DNA from: Bacteroidaceae bacterium
GTDB lineage: Bacteria > Bacteroidota > Bacteroidia > Bacteroidales > Bacteroidaceae
NCBI GenBank assembly: GCA_017965425.1
Contig: JAGCPY010000066.1
Coordinates: 1 to 39,201 of the forward strand
DNA length: 39,201 nucleotides
Direction of reading: 5' to 3'
Below, piece by piece: positions 8,221 to 16,816 of the stretch (the stretch's first letter is position 1; the number at the start of each line of letters is the position of its first letter). The position numbers and the translations under genes are program-made. The notes beneath the pieces were generated by a model. It was not told the DNA's origin. It made no database searches and worked only from the letters and a program-made list of their open reading frames with translations.

Positions 8221-8445
8221 TTAGTAAGCGTTGATATTCATGAAGGAAATCTGTATGCAGTCATGGAATGCAAGATTCTCGGCCTCACGTGCTGCATCCT
8301 CGAAGCTCTCAGCCGATACGCTGTATTCTCTTGATTCTCCGTCGAAGTCCACCACCTCTACGGTGTAGATATTGCTGAGGAAAACTTTTGCACTTCTTTT
8401 GTGTGAGCGAAGGCGGAAATCTGCTGTCATGTAGTGAGTTGTCAT
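8221..8445 (-). CDS. Small unknown protein (74 aa)
   Basis: A 74-residue protein (MTTHYMTADFRLRSHKRSAK...) with an amphipathic helix-like segment (SAESFEDAAREAENLAFHDC). It is the first gene of the left phage-like run as read on the minus strand, 37 bases ahead of the 122-residue gene. The upstream boundary at about 8446 is where the gene-poor region begins. No domain recognised. Confidence 0.5.
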   Translation of the reverse strand: MTTHYMTADFRLRSHKRSAKVFLSNIYTVEVVDFDGESREYSVSAESFEDAAREAENLAFHDCIQISFMNINAY

Positions 8446-8653
8446 AATGATGAAGAGTTTTTGTTATTGATTTTGTGTGCCGAAGCACTTTTGAATTTTG
8501 ACAGTGCTTTACCAAGGTAAGCCAGGCGAAGAGCAGCAAGGCCGAAGCAAATTATTTTCACCCCTTGCGGGCTTTAGCAGAAATTAGTCTGACCCACGGC
8601 TCACGGCTCATTTGTTTGAAAATAATTTGTGTAGCCAAGGCCTCCGGCCAGCC

Positions 8654-8683
8654 TTGCAGCACGAGAATGGCGATCTACCTTTG
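8654..8683 (+). promoter_or_regulatory. Candidate plus-strand promoter in the gene-poor region
   Basis: TTG at 8654-8656, a 19-nt spacer and TACCTTTG at 8676-8683 match the Bacteroidetes -33/-7 pattern. It points into about 800 bp without a recognised gene and so could start a non-coding transcript. Confidence 0.4.
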
Positions 8684-9147
8684 CAGTGGCAAAATCATAA
8701 GTGTGCTTCAGGTACGATAACAAAAGCAAGTGAAGACAAAAGCTCCATGGTGACAACTCAATGACAGTAGATTGCCCGCTCACATAGAGATAAGAAGCGC
8801 GTACCGATTTAGCAATATCCGTAGAGTCAGGTGGACTTGGAGAAATAAGGGAATGTATCGGTAGGGAGCGGACGCAGAAACGATGGCCATAGCAGAATCC
8901 CCATGACCAGCAGACAGATACATGAATAGCAACAAACAAGCTCTAATCCATCAATAACCTACAACGTGCAACGTCACAAAGTATGGTAGCATTAGAGATA
9001 GTGACGAATAAGAGTCACATAGAAACAATGCTAGTCCGTCCACGCGGATGCGACCCGAAGACACAAGATTATGGGTACAATCGGCATCAAAGCCAATGAT
9101 GCAGTAGCTTCATTCCAAATTCCAAGCCCACAGAGCACCAGCTAAGA

Positions 9148-9222
9148 GACCTCCCCGAAACAAAACGCCTCGCAGTTCGCCACTCCCTTGGGACTGGCGA
9201 ACTGCGAGGCGTTGGGGAGGTC
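9148..9222. repeat. 28-bp GC-rich hairpin with one bulge
   Basis: Outer arms GACCTCCCC (9148-9156) and its complement (9214-9222) continue, after a 7-nt bulge on one side only, into 19 perfectly paired bases (AACGCCTCGCAGTTCGCCA, 9164-9182, with 9195-9213) and a 12-nt loop. No U-run follows on either strand. It lies 250 bp beyond the stop of the last GLPGLI gene and could end or protect that transcript, or form the fold of a plus-strand RNA. Confidence 0.75.
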
Positions 9223-9472
9223 AAAGCCAGCGGACAACACAGGAGCAGCGGCTACTATGCCAACAGAGAACATGAAACGGCAAGCTCGGTACATGCCCCA
9301 TCAAGCAGCACACACCTCAGAGGCCATCCAGCAGCCCGCCGCCAAGCCCTGCACACATAGCATAAATATAGAAGCAAGAGAGGTAGCCGATGGCCACAAA
9401 AACAAATGCCTCCCCAATACTTTTTATCAAAACTATGTGGGAAGGCGCACTCTTAAGAACTGGTATGTGGAG

Positions 9473-10354
9473 TTATTCTAATTCCATTGGATCGTAGTCA
9501 TGCGGCGAGGATTGCAGGTCGCCGACGGTGCCATCGGGGTTGAAATCGCGGATGCCGGCAGTTTTCCTGTAGTTACGGTTAAAGGCTATTTGAAGTTTCC
9601 ACGTATGGGTGCGACTGGACTTCATGAATTCCTCCTTCGGATACTGCCAGATGGGGAATTCGCCCTTCTCTATGGCCACGGCCTCGAAGACATAAAGACT
9701 ATCGACATCGTAAATCTTCAAGATAAGGCCAGGCAAGCCTCCGAACTTCCACGGCCCGCGACGGATGGGGATGTCAGGCGCAAACCAGGCGATGTAGTCA
9801 CGACCGCGCCAGCGGCAGGTGGCTTTCTGGCATGGATGGCCGAGGATGGTCTGCGTATCGTCGGTCAGTTTCCACTCCTGCCCCGTCCACTTCTCCTCAT
9901 ACCGCTGGGGCCATTCCTGTCCGGCAGGCATGACGGCCCATTCGTTGAGGGTGTCGCCGTGGATGAAGATGTTGGAGTGTTGGTACTCGCTCCAAATATC
10001 AGGCTTACGGCCTCGCATCCACCAAGTGCCGTTTGGATAGCCTTTGGGATGTGGATTGGCCTTGGCCCATTTTATTCGCTCGTCATCGGCTTGCTCCACG
10101 AAGAGGCTGCAATACTTCGTCATCCGCTTGCCAATCTGCAACTGTCCGCAGTCGAGATACGTGCTGTCCTGGGTGATGTCCGTGGCACCCCAGGCATAGA
10201 GTATGCGTAAATCCGCCGTGTCGATGGCTTTACGTGCCAAGACCGTGTTGTGCTTATTCATAGGCAGCATGGCACCACTCTGTTTCTGTTGCGCCCCAGC
10301 ATGGCCGTACAGGGCGGCGAGGGCGATGATGATTGAGATGATTTTCTTGCTCAT
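9473..10354 (-). CDS. GLPGLI family exported protein, copy 7 (operon end)
   Basis: A 293-residue protein with a signal peptide (MSKKIISIIIALAAL..., cleavage near AGAQ at about 22), so it is exported to the periplasm or surface. It carries CQKATC at 175-180, RGRDYIAWFAPDIP at 183-196 and the family motif GLPGLI at 206-211, and it ends DYDPMELE. The GLPGLI family is Bacteroidetes-specific with no assigned biochemical role that I know of. It is the last gene of the operon, 11 bases after the outer-membrane protein gene. It is clearly closest to the first copy (18,133-19,011): long stretches such as DTLNEWA and QEWPQRY are shared only by these two. Confidence 0.85.
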   Translation of the reverse strand: MSKKIISIIIALAALYGHAGAQQKQSGAMLPMNKHNTVLARKAIDTADLRILYAWGATDITQDSTYLDCGQLQIGKRMTKYCSLFVEQADDERIKWAKANPHPKGYPNGTWWMRGRKPDIWSEYQHSNIFIHGDTLNEWAVMPAGQEWPQRYEEKWTGQEWKLTDDTQTILGHPCQKATCRWRGRDYIAWFAPDIPIRRGPWKFGGLPGLILKIYDVDSLYVFEAVAIEKGEFPIWQYPKEEFMKSSRTHTWKLQIAFNRNYRKTAGIRDFNPDGTVGDLQSSPHDYDPMELE

Positions 10355-10365
10355 ACATTTATATA

Positions 10366-13149
10366 TTAAAGTAATTTGAAGCGAATGGTGGCGAGGATGT
10401 TCCGTGGGCGTAACTGTGATGTATTGGTGTAGATGTCAAGGCCGGAATAGGTGACGCGGGTGTAGTGGCGCTGGTCGAATAGGTTGTTGAGTTGAAGTTC
10501 CAGGTCACAACGCCCCAGCTTGTACTTAGCTTTGATGTCGCCAAACCAAGCATGGCGGTTCTCTGCAGTAAGATTCGTGTAGTTATCCTCGACGGCTGCG
10601 GAGAGGGTCATCTGTTTGGTGACATAGACATTCATCGAGAGACGCTGGGTGGCGGTACGCACGGTACGTGAAAGGTCACTTCCGCCACTGTCGGTGTAGC
10701 TGCTGTTCCAAGAGTAGCCACTGCTCAGTACAAAGTTAAGCCATGGCAGGGGTGTTATAGTACCACCAGCTCCAATGCTGATGGTCCGTGTATTGAATGG
10801 ATAGAGCTGATCGGCTATCAGTTGTTCGCTGTGTGAATGGCCGTAGCCGCCGAAAGCTCGAATCGTGGTCTGTAGCCAGTCGAAGCCTTTGCTGAAATCG
10901 AAACTGAGGTTGTATGAGTCTGCGGTAGTAGCCTGATCCACGGCCTGTACAACGCTGGTGGCCCCTTGATAGGAGTAGCCGTAAATCTGATTGTCGCGGG
11001 TGTGGTTGTAACTGGCATTCAGACGGAAGAAGGTGGCGTTCAAGGCACTGCGATAGCCGATGCTGGCGCTGGTGCCGATACGGTCAGTTTCGGAGAGCTG
11101 TTCCACATACGACCTCTGGAACGAGCGGTAGTTGTTCATAATGTAGCCGCTGTAGATGCCGCCCGGGTCGCCAACGTTTCTGTAGTACGAGGCTCCGATG
11201 TTGCCGCTCCAATCGCGCCACTCATAGCTGGTGGAGAACGTAGGCGAGACAAGCAAGTGGACGTAGCTGTGCTTGTCATCGCGGACGCGGTCATCAAGGG
11301 TCTGCGTGTAAAGGTTCAGCGGACAGCCGAGGCTGATGCGCCAGCCGCCGCGCTCCCATTTATAATGCTGACCAAGGGTAAGCTCGTAGGTGTTATACCA
11401 AAGGTCGTTGCGTAGAGAGGGGGTGTCGCTGGTAGAACTGCCGACCTCACTGCCAGAAGCGGCAGGAGGCGTGAATCCATCCAAGTCGGTGGTAATACCA
11501 TGCAAGCTGGCATTGGCTATAATCCCGTATGACAGGGTAAAGTAACCGAAATGGAAATTATAGTTTGTGTGGAAATTAGCGTTGATATGACGCGAGTTAA
11601 TGTCTTGCTGATAGTATTGAGAATTGAAAACCGTCTGCTGAGCATTAAGTGAGTCTATTCCCACGGTGAGCGTATTTGGCCGTTGAGCATAGCCTGCCGA
11701 GAAATGCAGGTCGAGCGTATGCGAACGAATATTCTTGATGAGATTCGTGGTGTTGCTTACAGCTAAAGATGGGCGGTCGAAGTGCTGATGCGTTCTTTCG
11801 CTGCCATAATTAATAGGCTGTGGGCCATCCAACTGTGATGCCAGTAATCCCTCCACCTTGTCGTTGTTCCAACTACCGTCGAACTTGATAACATTTGCCA
11901 GAAAGCCGTCCTTGGCATTCCACATATAGCGCAGATTGCCACTGAGGTCATTCAAGTGCGTCTGCGATGTCAGCGTCTCGGCAGTCAGCAGACGACTGTC
12001 ATCGGTGATGAAACGGTCGCTTTCCGATGTACCCTCGCGGCGAATGTCATCGTGGTGATAGGCTACATTCATCGTTATCTCCGAGTCCTCACCCACTTTC
12101 TCCAAATGGTTCATTGTGGCGATGTGGCTGTGATTGTCGAAGGTGCGTTTTTGCGGCAGGCCGGAGCCGTTGGGCAGTACTGCATTCATTGGGCAGAACG
12201 GGTACAGTCCCACACTGTTGATGTTGGAATAATGTTCGGTCAGTTCGCGACTCACGTCATCGCCCGTGTTATTACCTTTATATAAGGTCATGTTCTGCCG
12301 CTTTTTAGCGAAGTACATGCCTACGACCTCCGCTGTCCGAAGTGGGTTTGATCCGATGACCGTCTGTCCGTCCGTGAGCGGTCGGCTACCGATGCGCCAC
12401 GGGCCGGACTGTTGCCATCCACCACCCACCATCGTGTTTATTGCCACCGTCCCTTTTGCTGCGTTCTTCAGCTTCAGGTTGATGGCCACATCATCCGTCA
12501 GGCTCTTGTCCTGTAGTGCCTTGATGGGCTGGTGGTGTTCCAAAACCTGCACTGTGGCTACGTCCGAGGCGTTTATGTTGTTCGTCGCTAGCCCGTAGCG
12601 TCCTTGTAGCAGATCCATGTCCTCCACGTAGAATTTCTTGATGGCCTTGCCGTTGAACTTGATGGCGCCGCTCTCCGATACCTCAATGCCCGGCATCCGT
12701 TTCAGGACGTCACCAATGACGCGGTCGCCCTGCTGCTGGTAGGCACCAACGGTGTAGTTCAACGTGTCGCCGTGTTGGCGTATCTTATCCGCTTTCACCG
12801 AAACCTCCTTCAGTTCTATCGCTTTCTGTCGCGCGCGGATGTCAACCCTCTGCGACTTGTTCGCCACCACCCGCGCCACATTGCCGATGGCCATGCCCGC
12901 CGCCGTCACTATCACCGAGTCTGTCGCGCTCTTGAACTGCAACTTATAATATCCCTTCGCGTCCGTGTCCGCAAAGCCGATAATGCTCCCCGTCCCTTTC
13001 GGCGACACCGTGACGTAAGCATCTACCGCCTGTCCGAGCGAGTCCGTCACAACGCCCTCGATAACAGTTTGAGCATGTGCCGAACTCAATCCTAATCCAG
13101 CCACTATTGCAGTCATGATGAATATGACCCTAAAGATTCTTCTATTCAT
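10366..13149 (-). CDS. Outer-membrane beta-barrel protein with carboxypeptidase-like and plug-like domains
   Basis: A 927-residue protein. A signal peptide (about 1-27) is followed by a carboxypeptidase-regulatory-like beta sandwich (about 28-115: VIEGVVTDSLGQAVDAYVTV), a plug-like region (about 120-225: IGDVLKRMPGIEV, with NGKAIKKFYVEDMDLL) and a long barrel to the C-terminus. This is the architecture of TonB-dependent-receptor relatives without a SusD partner; such proteins are often neighbours of GLPGLI genes. It probably sits in the outer membrane and moves or holds a ligand or partner protein. Its ATG overlaps the stop of the 55-residue ORF (ATGA), so translation is coupled. The next gene downstream is the seventh GLPGLI copy, 11 bases away. 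Confidence 0.85.
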   Translation of the reverse strand: MNRRIFRVIFIMTAIVAGLGLSSAHAQTVIEGVVTDSLGQAVDAYVTVSPKGTGSIIGFADTDAKGYYKLQFKSATDSVIVTAAGMAIGNVARVVANKSQRVDIRARQKAIELKEVSVKADKIRQHGDTLNYTVGAYQQQGDRVIGDVLKRMPGIEVSESGAIKFNGKAIKKFYVEDMDLLQGRYGLATNNINASDVATVQVLEHHQPIKALQDKSLTDDVAINLKLKNAAKGTVAINTMVGGGWQQSGPWRIGSRPLTDGQTVIGSNPLRTAEVVGMYFAKKRQNMTLYKGNNTGDDVSRELTEHYSNINSVGLYPFCPMNAVLPNGSGLPQKRTFDNHSHIATMNHLEKVGEDSEITMNVAYHHDDIRREGTSESDRFITDDSRLLTAETLTSQTHLNDLSGNLRYMWNAKDGFLANVIKFDGSWNNDKVEGLLASQLDGPQPINYGSERTHQHFDRPSLAVSNTTNLIKNIRSHTLDLHFSAGYAQRPNTLTVGIDSLNAQQTVFNSQYYQQDINSRHINANFHTNYNFHFGYFTLSYGIIANASLHGITTDLDGFTPPAASGSEVGSSTSDTPSLRNDLWYNTYELTLGQHYKWERGGWRISLGCPLNLYTQTLDDRVRDDKHSYVHLLVSPTFSTSYEWRDWSGNIGASYYRNVGDPGGIYSGYIMNNYRSFQRSYVEQLSETDRIGTSASIGYRSALNATFFRLNASYNHTRDNQIYGYSYQGATSVVQAVDQATTADSYNLSFDFSKGFDWLQTTIRAFGGYGHSHSEQLIADQLYPFNTRTISIGAGGTITPLPWLNFVLSSGYSWNSSYTDSGGSDLSRTVRTATQRLSMNVYVTKQMTLSAAVEDNYTNLTAENRHAWFGDIKAKYKLGRCDLELQLNNLFDQRHYTRVTYSGLDIYTNTSQLRPRNILATIRFKLL

Positions 13150-13313
13150 GGTGTTGTTTTCGTTTTCTCTTTACCTTGTTCAATGATACCTATTATTTCC
13201 TTAACTTCTTTATCAGAGAGATTTTCTTTAGGTGCAAAAGGACCATTGACGATACTCGAATATGAGCCAAAGGACATTACTTTGTCTCGTATGTATTTCC
13301 AAATATGTTTCAT
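13146..13313 (-). CDS. 55-residue small ORF coupled to the outer-membrane protein gene
   Basis: An ATG at 13,313 opens a 55-codon frame (MKHIWKYIRDKVMSFGSYSS...) whose TGA overlaps the ATG of the outer-membrane protein gene as ATGA. It begins 10 bases after the stop of the preceding GLPGLI gene, so it fills exactly the only large gap (174 bp) in an otherwise tightly packed operon. The product is basic at the start, has no signal peptide and ends in a charged stretch (EQGKEKTKTTP). No family recognised. The spacing and ATGA coupling argue that it is real, but homology is lacking. Confidence 0.6.
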   Translation of the reverse strand: MKHIWKYIRDKVMSFGSYSSIVNGPFAPKENLSDKEVKEIIGIIEQGKEKTKTTP

Positions 13314-13323
13314 GTCTTCTGAT

Positions 13324-14220
13324 TTATTCCAATTCCAATGGATTGTAAGGTGTGTAGATGGACATAGCTTCGCCTATTGTCGTAGTTCCATCGGGATTTA
13401 TCGTGGCTTTATGGAAGTCGGTGGCCTTGAACCAGTTCTCATGGTATGAGCGTTGCATCTTCCATACCTTCTCGCGGGAGTAGCTCGTGTATTCCTTGTA
13501 CTGTTTGAAGCGTGTGATGGGATGCGGGCGAGTCTCGATGCCGATGGCCTCGAAGGTGTAAAGTCCATCCTTGTCCTGTACCTTTAGGATAAGTCCAGGC
13601 AAACCGCCGAACTTCCACGGCCCGCGCTTTACTGGGATGGAGGGAGCGAACCAAGCGATGAAGTCACGTCCACGGAAACGGCATGTCGCCTTTTGACATT
13701 TATAATCGATGATGGTCTGTGTCTCGTTGGTCAACTTCCACTCTTGCTTCGGCACTGCCTCCGTATATTTCGAATTGTAGCGATGCAGATACAATGGCAT
13801 CTGGCAGTATTCCGTCAGTTGTCCGTTTTCAATGAAGTAGTCGCTCCACTCGTATTCGCTCCATTGGTCGTTCTCACGGCATTGCACGCCCATCCAACTC
13901 GGAGCGGATTGTGCACCGGGATGCTCCTTGGCATACTTAGATCGTAGCGAGTCACTCTGATAGACAAACTGGCTGTAGTACTTCGTCACGCGCTTGCCCA
14001 CATCGAGTCGCTGTAGGTCGATGTACGTCAGATGGTCATTAATCTTCTCGGCACAGAAAGCGTAACGGACTCGCAACCGCGTGGTATCGACCACTTCCAT
14101 CTTCGAGAAATCTCTTGCATAGATAGGTGCCGGACATCGCCCGCCCTCTTTGGGTTGTGCACTTGCCCCACCGCATACGGCGGCGAGGACGATGATGATG
14201 GTGATGATTCTCTTGTTCAT
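13324..14220 (-). CDS. GLPGLI family exported protein, copy 6
   Basis: A 298-residue protein with signal peptide (MNKRIITIIIVLAAVCGG..., cleavage near SAQ at 22). It shows CQKATC at 175-180, RGRDFIAWFAPSIP at 183-196 and GLPGLI at 206-211, and it ends YNPLELE. Additional Cys residues occur at 17, 29, 56, 114 and 139. It begins five bases before the stop of copy 5 upstream, measured as a four-base gap, and is followed by the 55-residue ORF. Function is unknown; the role of the paralogues is treated in the findings. Confidence 0.85.
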   Translation of the reverse strand: MNKRIITIIIVLAAVCGGASAQPKEGGRCPAPIYARDFSKMEVVDTTRLRVRYAFCAEKINDHLTYIDLQRLDVGKRVTKYYSQFVYQSDSLRSKYAKEHPGAQSAPSWMGVQCRENDQWSEYEWSDYFIENGQLTEYCQMPLYLHRYNSKYTEAVPKQEWKLTNETQTIIDYKCQKATCRFRGRDFIAWFAPSIPVKRGPWKFGGLPGLILKVQDKDGLYTFEAIGIETRPHPITRFKQYKEYTSYSREKVWKMQRSYHENWFKATDFHKATINPDGTTTIGEAMSIYTPYNPLELE

Positions 14221-14224
14221 ACGT

Positions 14225-15055
14225 TTATTCTTTCTCTAACTGTTCAAACGGCTTATCGGGAAATTCATTTGACTGTGCTGTGGCTTTCCAGAAATTCACT
14301 TGCAGCACGCGCTGCAACTTCCGAACTCTTTGCCTTGTGGACTTCATGTAATTGAATTCGTAGAGCATCATCAGCTCGTTCACTTTCTTCAGACTGACGG
14401 CCTCGAAGGTGTAGAAACGGTCTGTGTCATACAGCTTGAGAATCAGTCCCGGCAAGCCGTTGAAACGCCACGGGCCTCGCTTTATGGGAATATCAGGGGC
14501 GAACCATGCCACATAGTCACGCCCACGCCAATGACAGGTTGCCTTTTGGCAGCGGTGCTCCAGTATAGTCATTGTCTCGTTGTGCAGCGTCCACTGTTGC
14601 GGCGGACATGGCTCGGTAAACTGGCTATTATTGCTTTCGTGGTACATGGGCATGTCGGCATACTCTGTGACCTGACCGTCCTTGAAGAAAAGGTCGGTAA
14701 ACTGAATATCGTTCCAGAAACCATTATTCTTACCTGGCTTGCCTCCTCGCAGAATGGCTTGCCCGTCTTTGGTTGGGCGTGTGCTGCCAACAAACTGTTT
14801 CAGAAACAGGCTGCTGTACTTCGCACAGTCTCGTCCTATTTCCAGACGTTGCTTGTCGATGTAGGTCTGTTCCTGACCAATGGAGTCTGCATTCATGGCA
14901 TAGTCCACATACATGATGGTTGTGCCTACCTGTTTCTCTTTTAGCCCACGGCGCGTTTTTGTACTCGGAATCACTTCGCCTTGGTTCTGCTGGGCGTTTG
15001 CATCGCCGAATACAGCAGCAAGGGCCAGTAAGATGCTGATGATTCTCTTATTCAT
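14225..15055 (-). CDS. GLPGLI family exported protein, copy 5
   Basis: At 276 residues this is the shortest copy. The signal peptide is MNKRIISILLALAAV with cleavage near NAQ at 22. It shows CQKATC at 169-174, RGRDYVAWFAPDIP after it, and GLPGLI at 200-205, and it ends in EQLEKE rather than LELE. The central third differs most from its neighbours (KNNGFWNDIQFTDLFFKDG), which suggests a different partner or ligand. Four bases separate it from copy 6 and twelve from copy 4. Confidence 0.85.
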   Translation of the reverse strand: MNKRIISILLALAAVFGDANAQQNQGEVIPSTKTRRGLKEKQVGTTIMYVDYAMNADSIGQEQTYIDKQRLEIGRDCAKYSSLFLKQFVGSTRPTKDGQAILRGGKPGKNNGFWNDIQFTDLFFKDGQVTEYADMPMYHESNNSQFTEPCPPQQWTLHNETMTILEHRCQKATCHWRGRDYVAWFAPDIPIKRGPWRFNGLPGLILKLYDTDRFYTFEAVSLKKVNELMMLYEFNYMKSTRQRVRKLQRVLQVNFWKATAQSNEFPDKPFEQLEKE

Positions 15056-15067
15056 GTTGATGTCTGC

Positions 15068-15931
15068 TTATTCTAACTCCATCGGGCTATAGGGCTTGTC
15101 GTGGAAAGTGTTTCCTTCGAGTGAAGTGACCTTGCCCCCATAAAGCACGGTAAGCCAGTTGATGTTGATTTTCTTCTGAAGCTTCAGCATGTTCTCACGC
15201 TTTACTTTCTTAAACCGCGAGAAGTTCCATTGCATAATGGGACGTTTCACCCGTTCCAATTTCACCAGTTCGAAATTGTACTCCTTCTTAGCATCGGAGA
15301 TTTTTACGATGAGTCCAGGCAGGCCGCCAAACTTCCACGGGCCGCGCTGGATGGGAATTTCAGATGTGAACCACGCCTCGTAGTCACGGCCACGCCATCG
15401 GCAGGTGGCCTTCTGACAGCGGTAGCCGTGTATGGTCTTCTGCTCGTCTTTCAGTGTCCACTGCTGTTTGGGTACAGACTCGGTATACTGGCAACATCCG
15501 TGGTCAAGATTCATCGGCATGATGGCATACTCCGTCAGCTGACCATCCTTGATGTAAATCTCGTCGAACTGGTATTCCGACCAACGACTGGGGAACTTGC
15601 CGCCGTAAGTCCGCTGGGCAATGCCGCTTTCTCCTCTACTGTTTTTGATCATCTTGGGTTGGTAGGTCGAATCGCTGTGTGCCACGAAATAGCTGGCAAA
15701 CTTTGAGTACTGCCTGCCCACCTGCAGCCACCCGAGGTCGATGTAGGTGTTCTCGTCCTTGATGTCGTCGGCGTTGAAGGCGTAGTACACCGTCACCAAT
15801 GCCGTATCTATAGCCGTCGGCGTGCTACCGCCACGTCTGAAAGACGGTGGCACATCACCCTGTTTCCATTGGGCACTTGCCCCGCAACATAAGGCAAGAG
15901 TCAGAATGAGAGTGAAGAAACTCTTGTTCAT
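15068..15931 (-). CDS. GLPGLI family exported protein, copy 4
   Basis: A 287-residue protein with signal peptide (MNKSFFTLILTLALCCGASAQ). It contains CQKATC, RGRDYEAWFTSEIP and GPWKFGGLPGLIVK in the usual order near residues 170-210, and it ends YSPMELE. In the acceptor-like segment it has EAWF in place of the IAWF or VAWF of most copies. It lies three bases after copy 3 and twelve bases before copy 5, deep in the operon. Biochemical role unknown. Confidence 0.85.
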   Translation of the reverse strand: MNKSFFTLILTLALCCGASAQWKQGDVPPSFRRGGSTPTAIDTALVTVYYAFNADDIKDENTYIDLGWLQVGRQYSKFASYFVAHSDSTYQPKMIKNSRGESGIAQRTYGGKFPSRWSEYQFDEIYIKDGQLTEYAIMPMNLDHGCCQYTESVPKQQWTLKDEQKTIHGYRCQKATCRWRGRDYEAWFTSEIPIQRGPWKFGGLPGLIVKISDAKKEYNFELVKLERVKRPIMQWNFSRFKKVKRENMLKLQKKININWLTVLYGGKVTSLEGNTFHDKPYSPMELE

Positions 15932-15934
15932 AAT

Positions 15935-16804
15935 TTACTCCTTTTCAAGTGGTTCAAATGCCACCTTCTTTGGTGTCCGTTTACCTTCAAGGCTCGTCCA
16001 GCCGATGGCCTCCCAATAATCCTCGTTGTACTTCTTCTGCAGCTTCCATATCCTATCGCGACTGGCCTTGGGATAGAGCTTGTCGGGGTATTGCGCAATG
16101 AGGAAAGTGCCGCGCTCGATGGCCACTGCCTCCCAGACGTAGATTTTCTGCACGTCATAGACCTTGAGGATACAGCCGGGCAAGCCGCCGAACTTCCACG
16201 GCCCGCCCTTGATGGGTACGTCGGCAGCAAACCACGCCACGAAGTCGCGGCCACGGAAATGGCACGTGGCTTTCTGGCAGCGGTGGCCGAGGATGGTCTG
16301 CTGCTCGTCGGCCAGCGACCATTGCATCAGCGGCCACGGCTCCGTATAGCTGCTGTTATCACGCTCTGCCCACCAAGGGAAACAGGCGTATTCCTTCAGT
16401 TGATTGCCACGAATGATGTAGTCAGAGAATACCAATTCGCTCCAATGGTCGTCGTGCTCCTTTGGACCGCCCATCCAAAAGTTCCTCGGCACATAGCCGT
16501 TCCACTTTTTCTCTTTCTTCCACTTGACAGCTTCCACGTCGGACACATCAAGGAACTCGCTGCTGTATTTCTTGACTCGCTTGCCCACCTCCAGTTTCCC
16601 AAGGTCGATATAGGTATTCTCGTCCTTGATGTCCTTGGCATTGAGGGCATAGAGCACGCGCACACGTGCCGTGTCGATGATGCATTGCTTGTCGTAGCCA
16701 CGCTTTTCGCGGACTGGCACGCGCCCATTCCGCTTGGGCTGCGCCATCGCCCCGCTACAAAATGCGGCGAAAGCGAAGAGGATGGTGATGATTCTATTAT
16801 TCAT
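15935..16804 (-). CDS. GLPGLI family exported protein, copy 3
   Basis: A 289-residue protein with signal peptide (MNNRIITILFAFAAF..., cleavage after GAMAQ). Motifs in order: CQKATC, RGRDFVAWFAADVP, GPWKFGGLPGCILK. The family motif is altered here to GLPGCI, the only copy with a Cys at the fifth position, which gives it an extra thiol. It ends FEPLEKE. It starts twelve bases after copy 2 and ends three bases before copy 4. Confidence 0.85.
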   Translation of the reverse strand: MNNRIITILFAFAAFCSGAMAQPKRNGRVPVREKRGYDKQCIIDTARVRVLYALNAKDIKDENTYIDLGKLEVGKRVKKYSSEFLDVSDVEAVKWKKEKKWNGYVPRNFWMGGPKEHDDHWSELVFSDYIIRGNQLKEYACFPWWAERDNSSYTEPWPLMQWSLADEQQTILGHRCQKATCHFRGRDFVAWFAADVPIKGGPWKFGGLPGCILKVYDVQKIYVWEAVAIERGTFLIAQYPDKLYPKASRDRIWKLQKKYNEDYWEAIGWTSLEGKRTPKKVAFEPLEKE

Positions 16805-16816
16805 AATATGATTTGT

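Larger units (their letters stand above)
8446..9472. other. Gene-poor region with inverted repeats and a possible plus-strand transcript
   Basis: About 1 kb with no convincing gene in any frame. It holds a short stem at 8483-8509 (AAGCACT/AGTGCTT), an imperfect long inverted repeat at 8532-8676 whose best part is a perfect 13-bp arm pair (8548-8560 with 8617-8629), a promoter-like TTG-N19-TACCTTTG reading rightward at 8654-8683, and a 28-bp hairpin at 9148-9222. It separates the left phage-like run from the GLPGLI operon. It may be decayed sequence or hold a structured RNA. Confidence 0.5.

Noticed and set aside
8601-8939. A 112-codon minus-strand frame
   Set aside because: It covers the inverted repeat, has unusual Cys/Ser-rich composition and no homology that I recognise.
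9148-9222. Retron msd or transposon end
   Set aside because: A long hairpin alone is not enough; there is no reverse transcriptase or transposase next to it.
9188-9481. A 97-codon plus-strand frame (starts MGLANCEALG)
   Set aside because: It begins within the 9148-9222 hairpin, overlaps the end of copy 7 of the GLPGLI family, and looks like a chance frame; no family resemblance.
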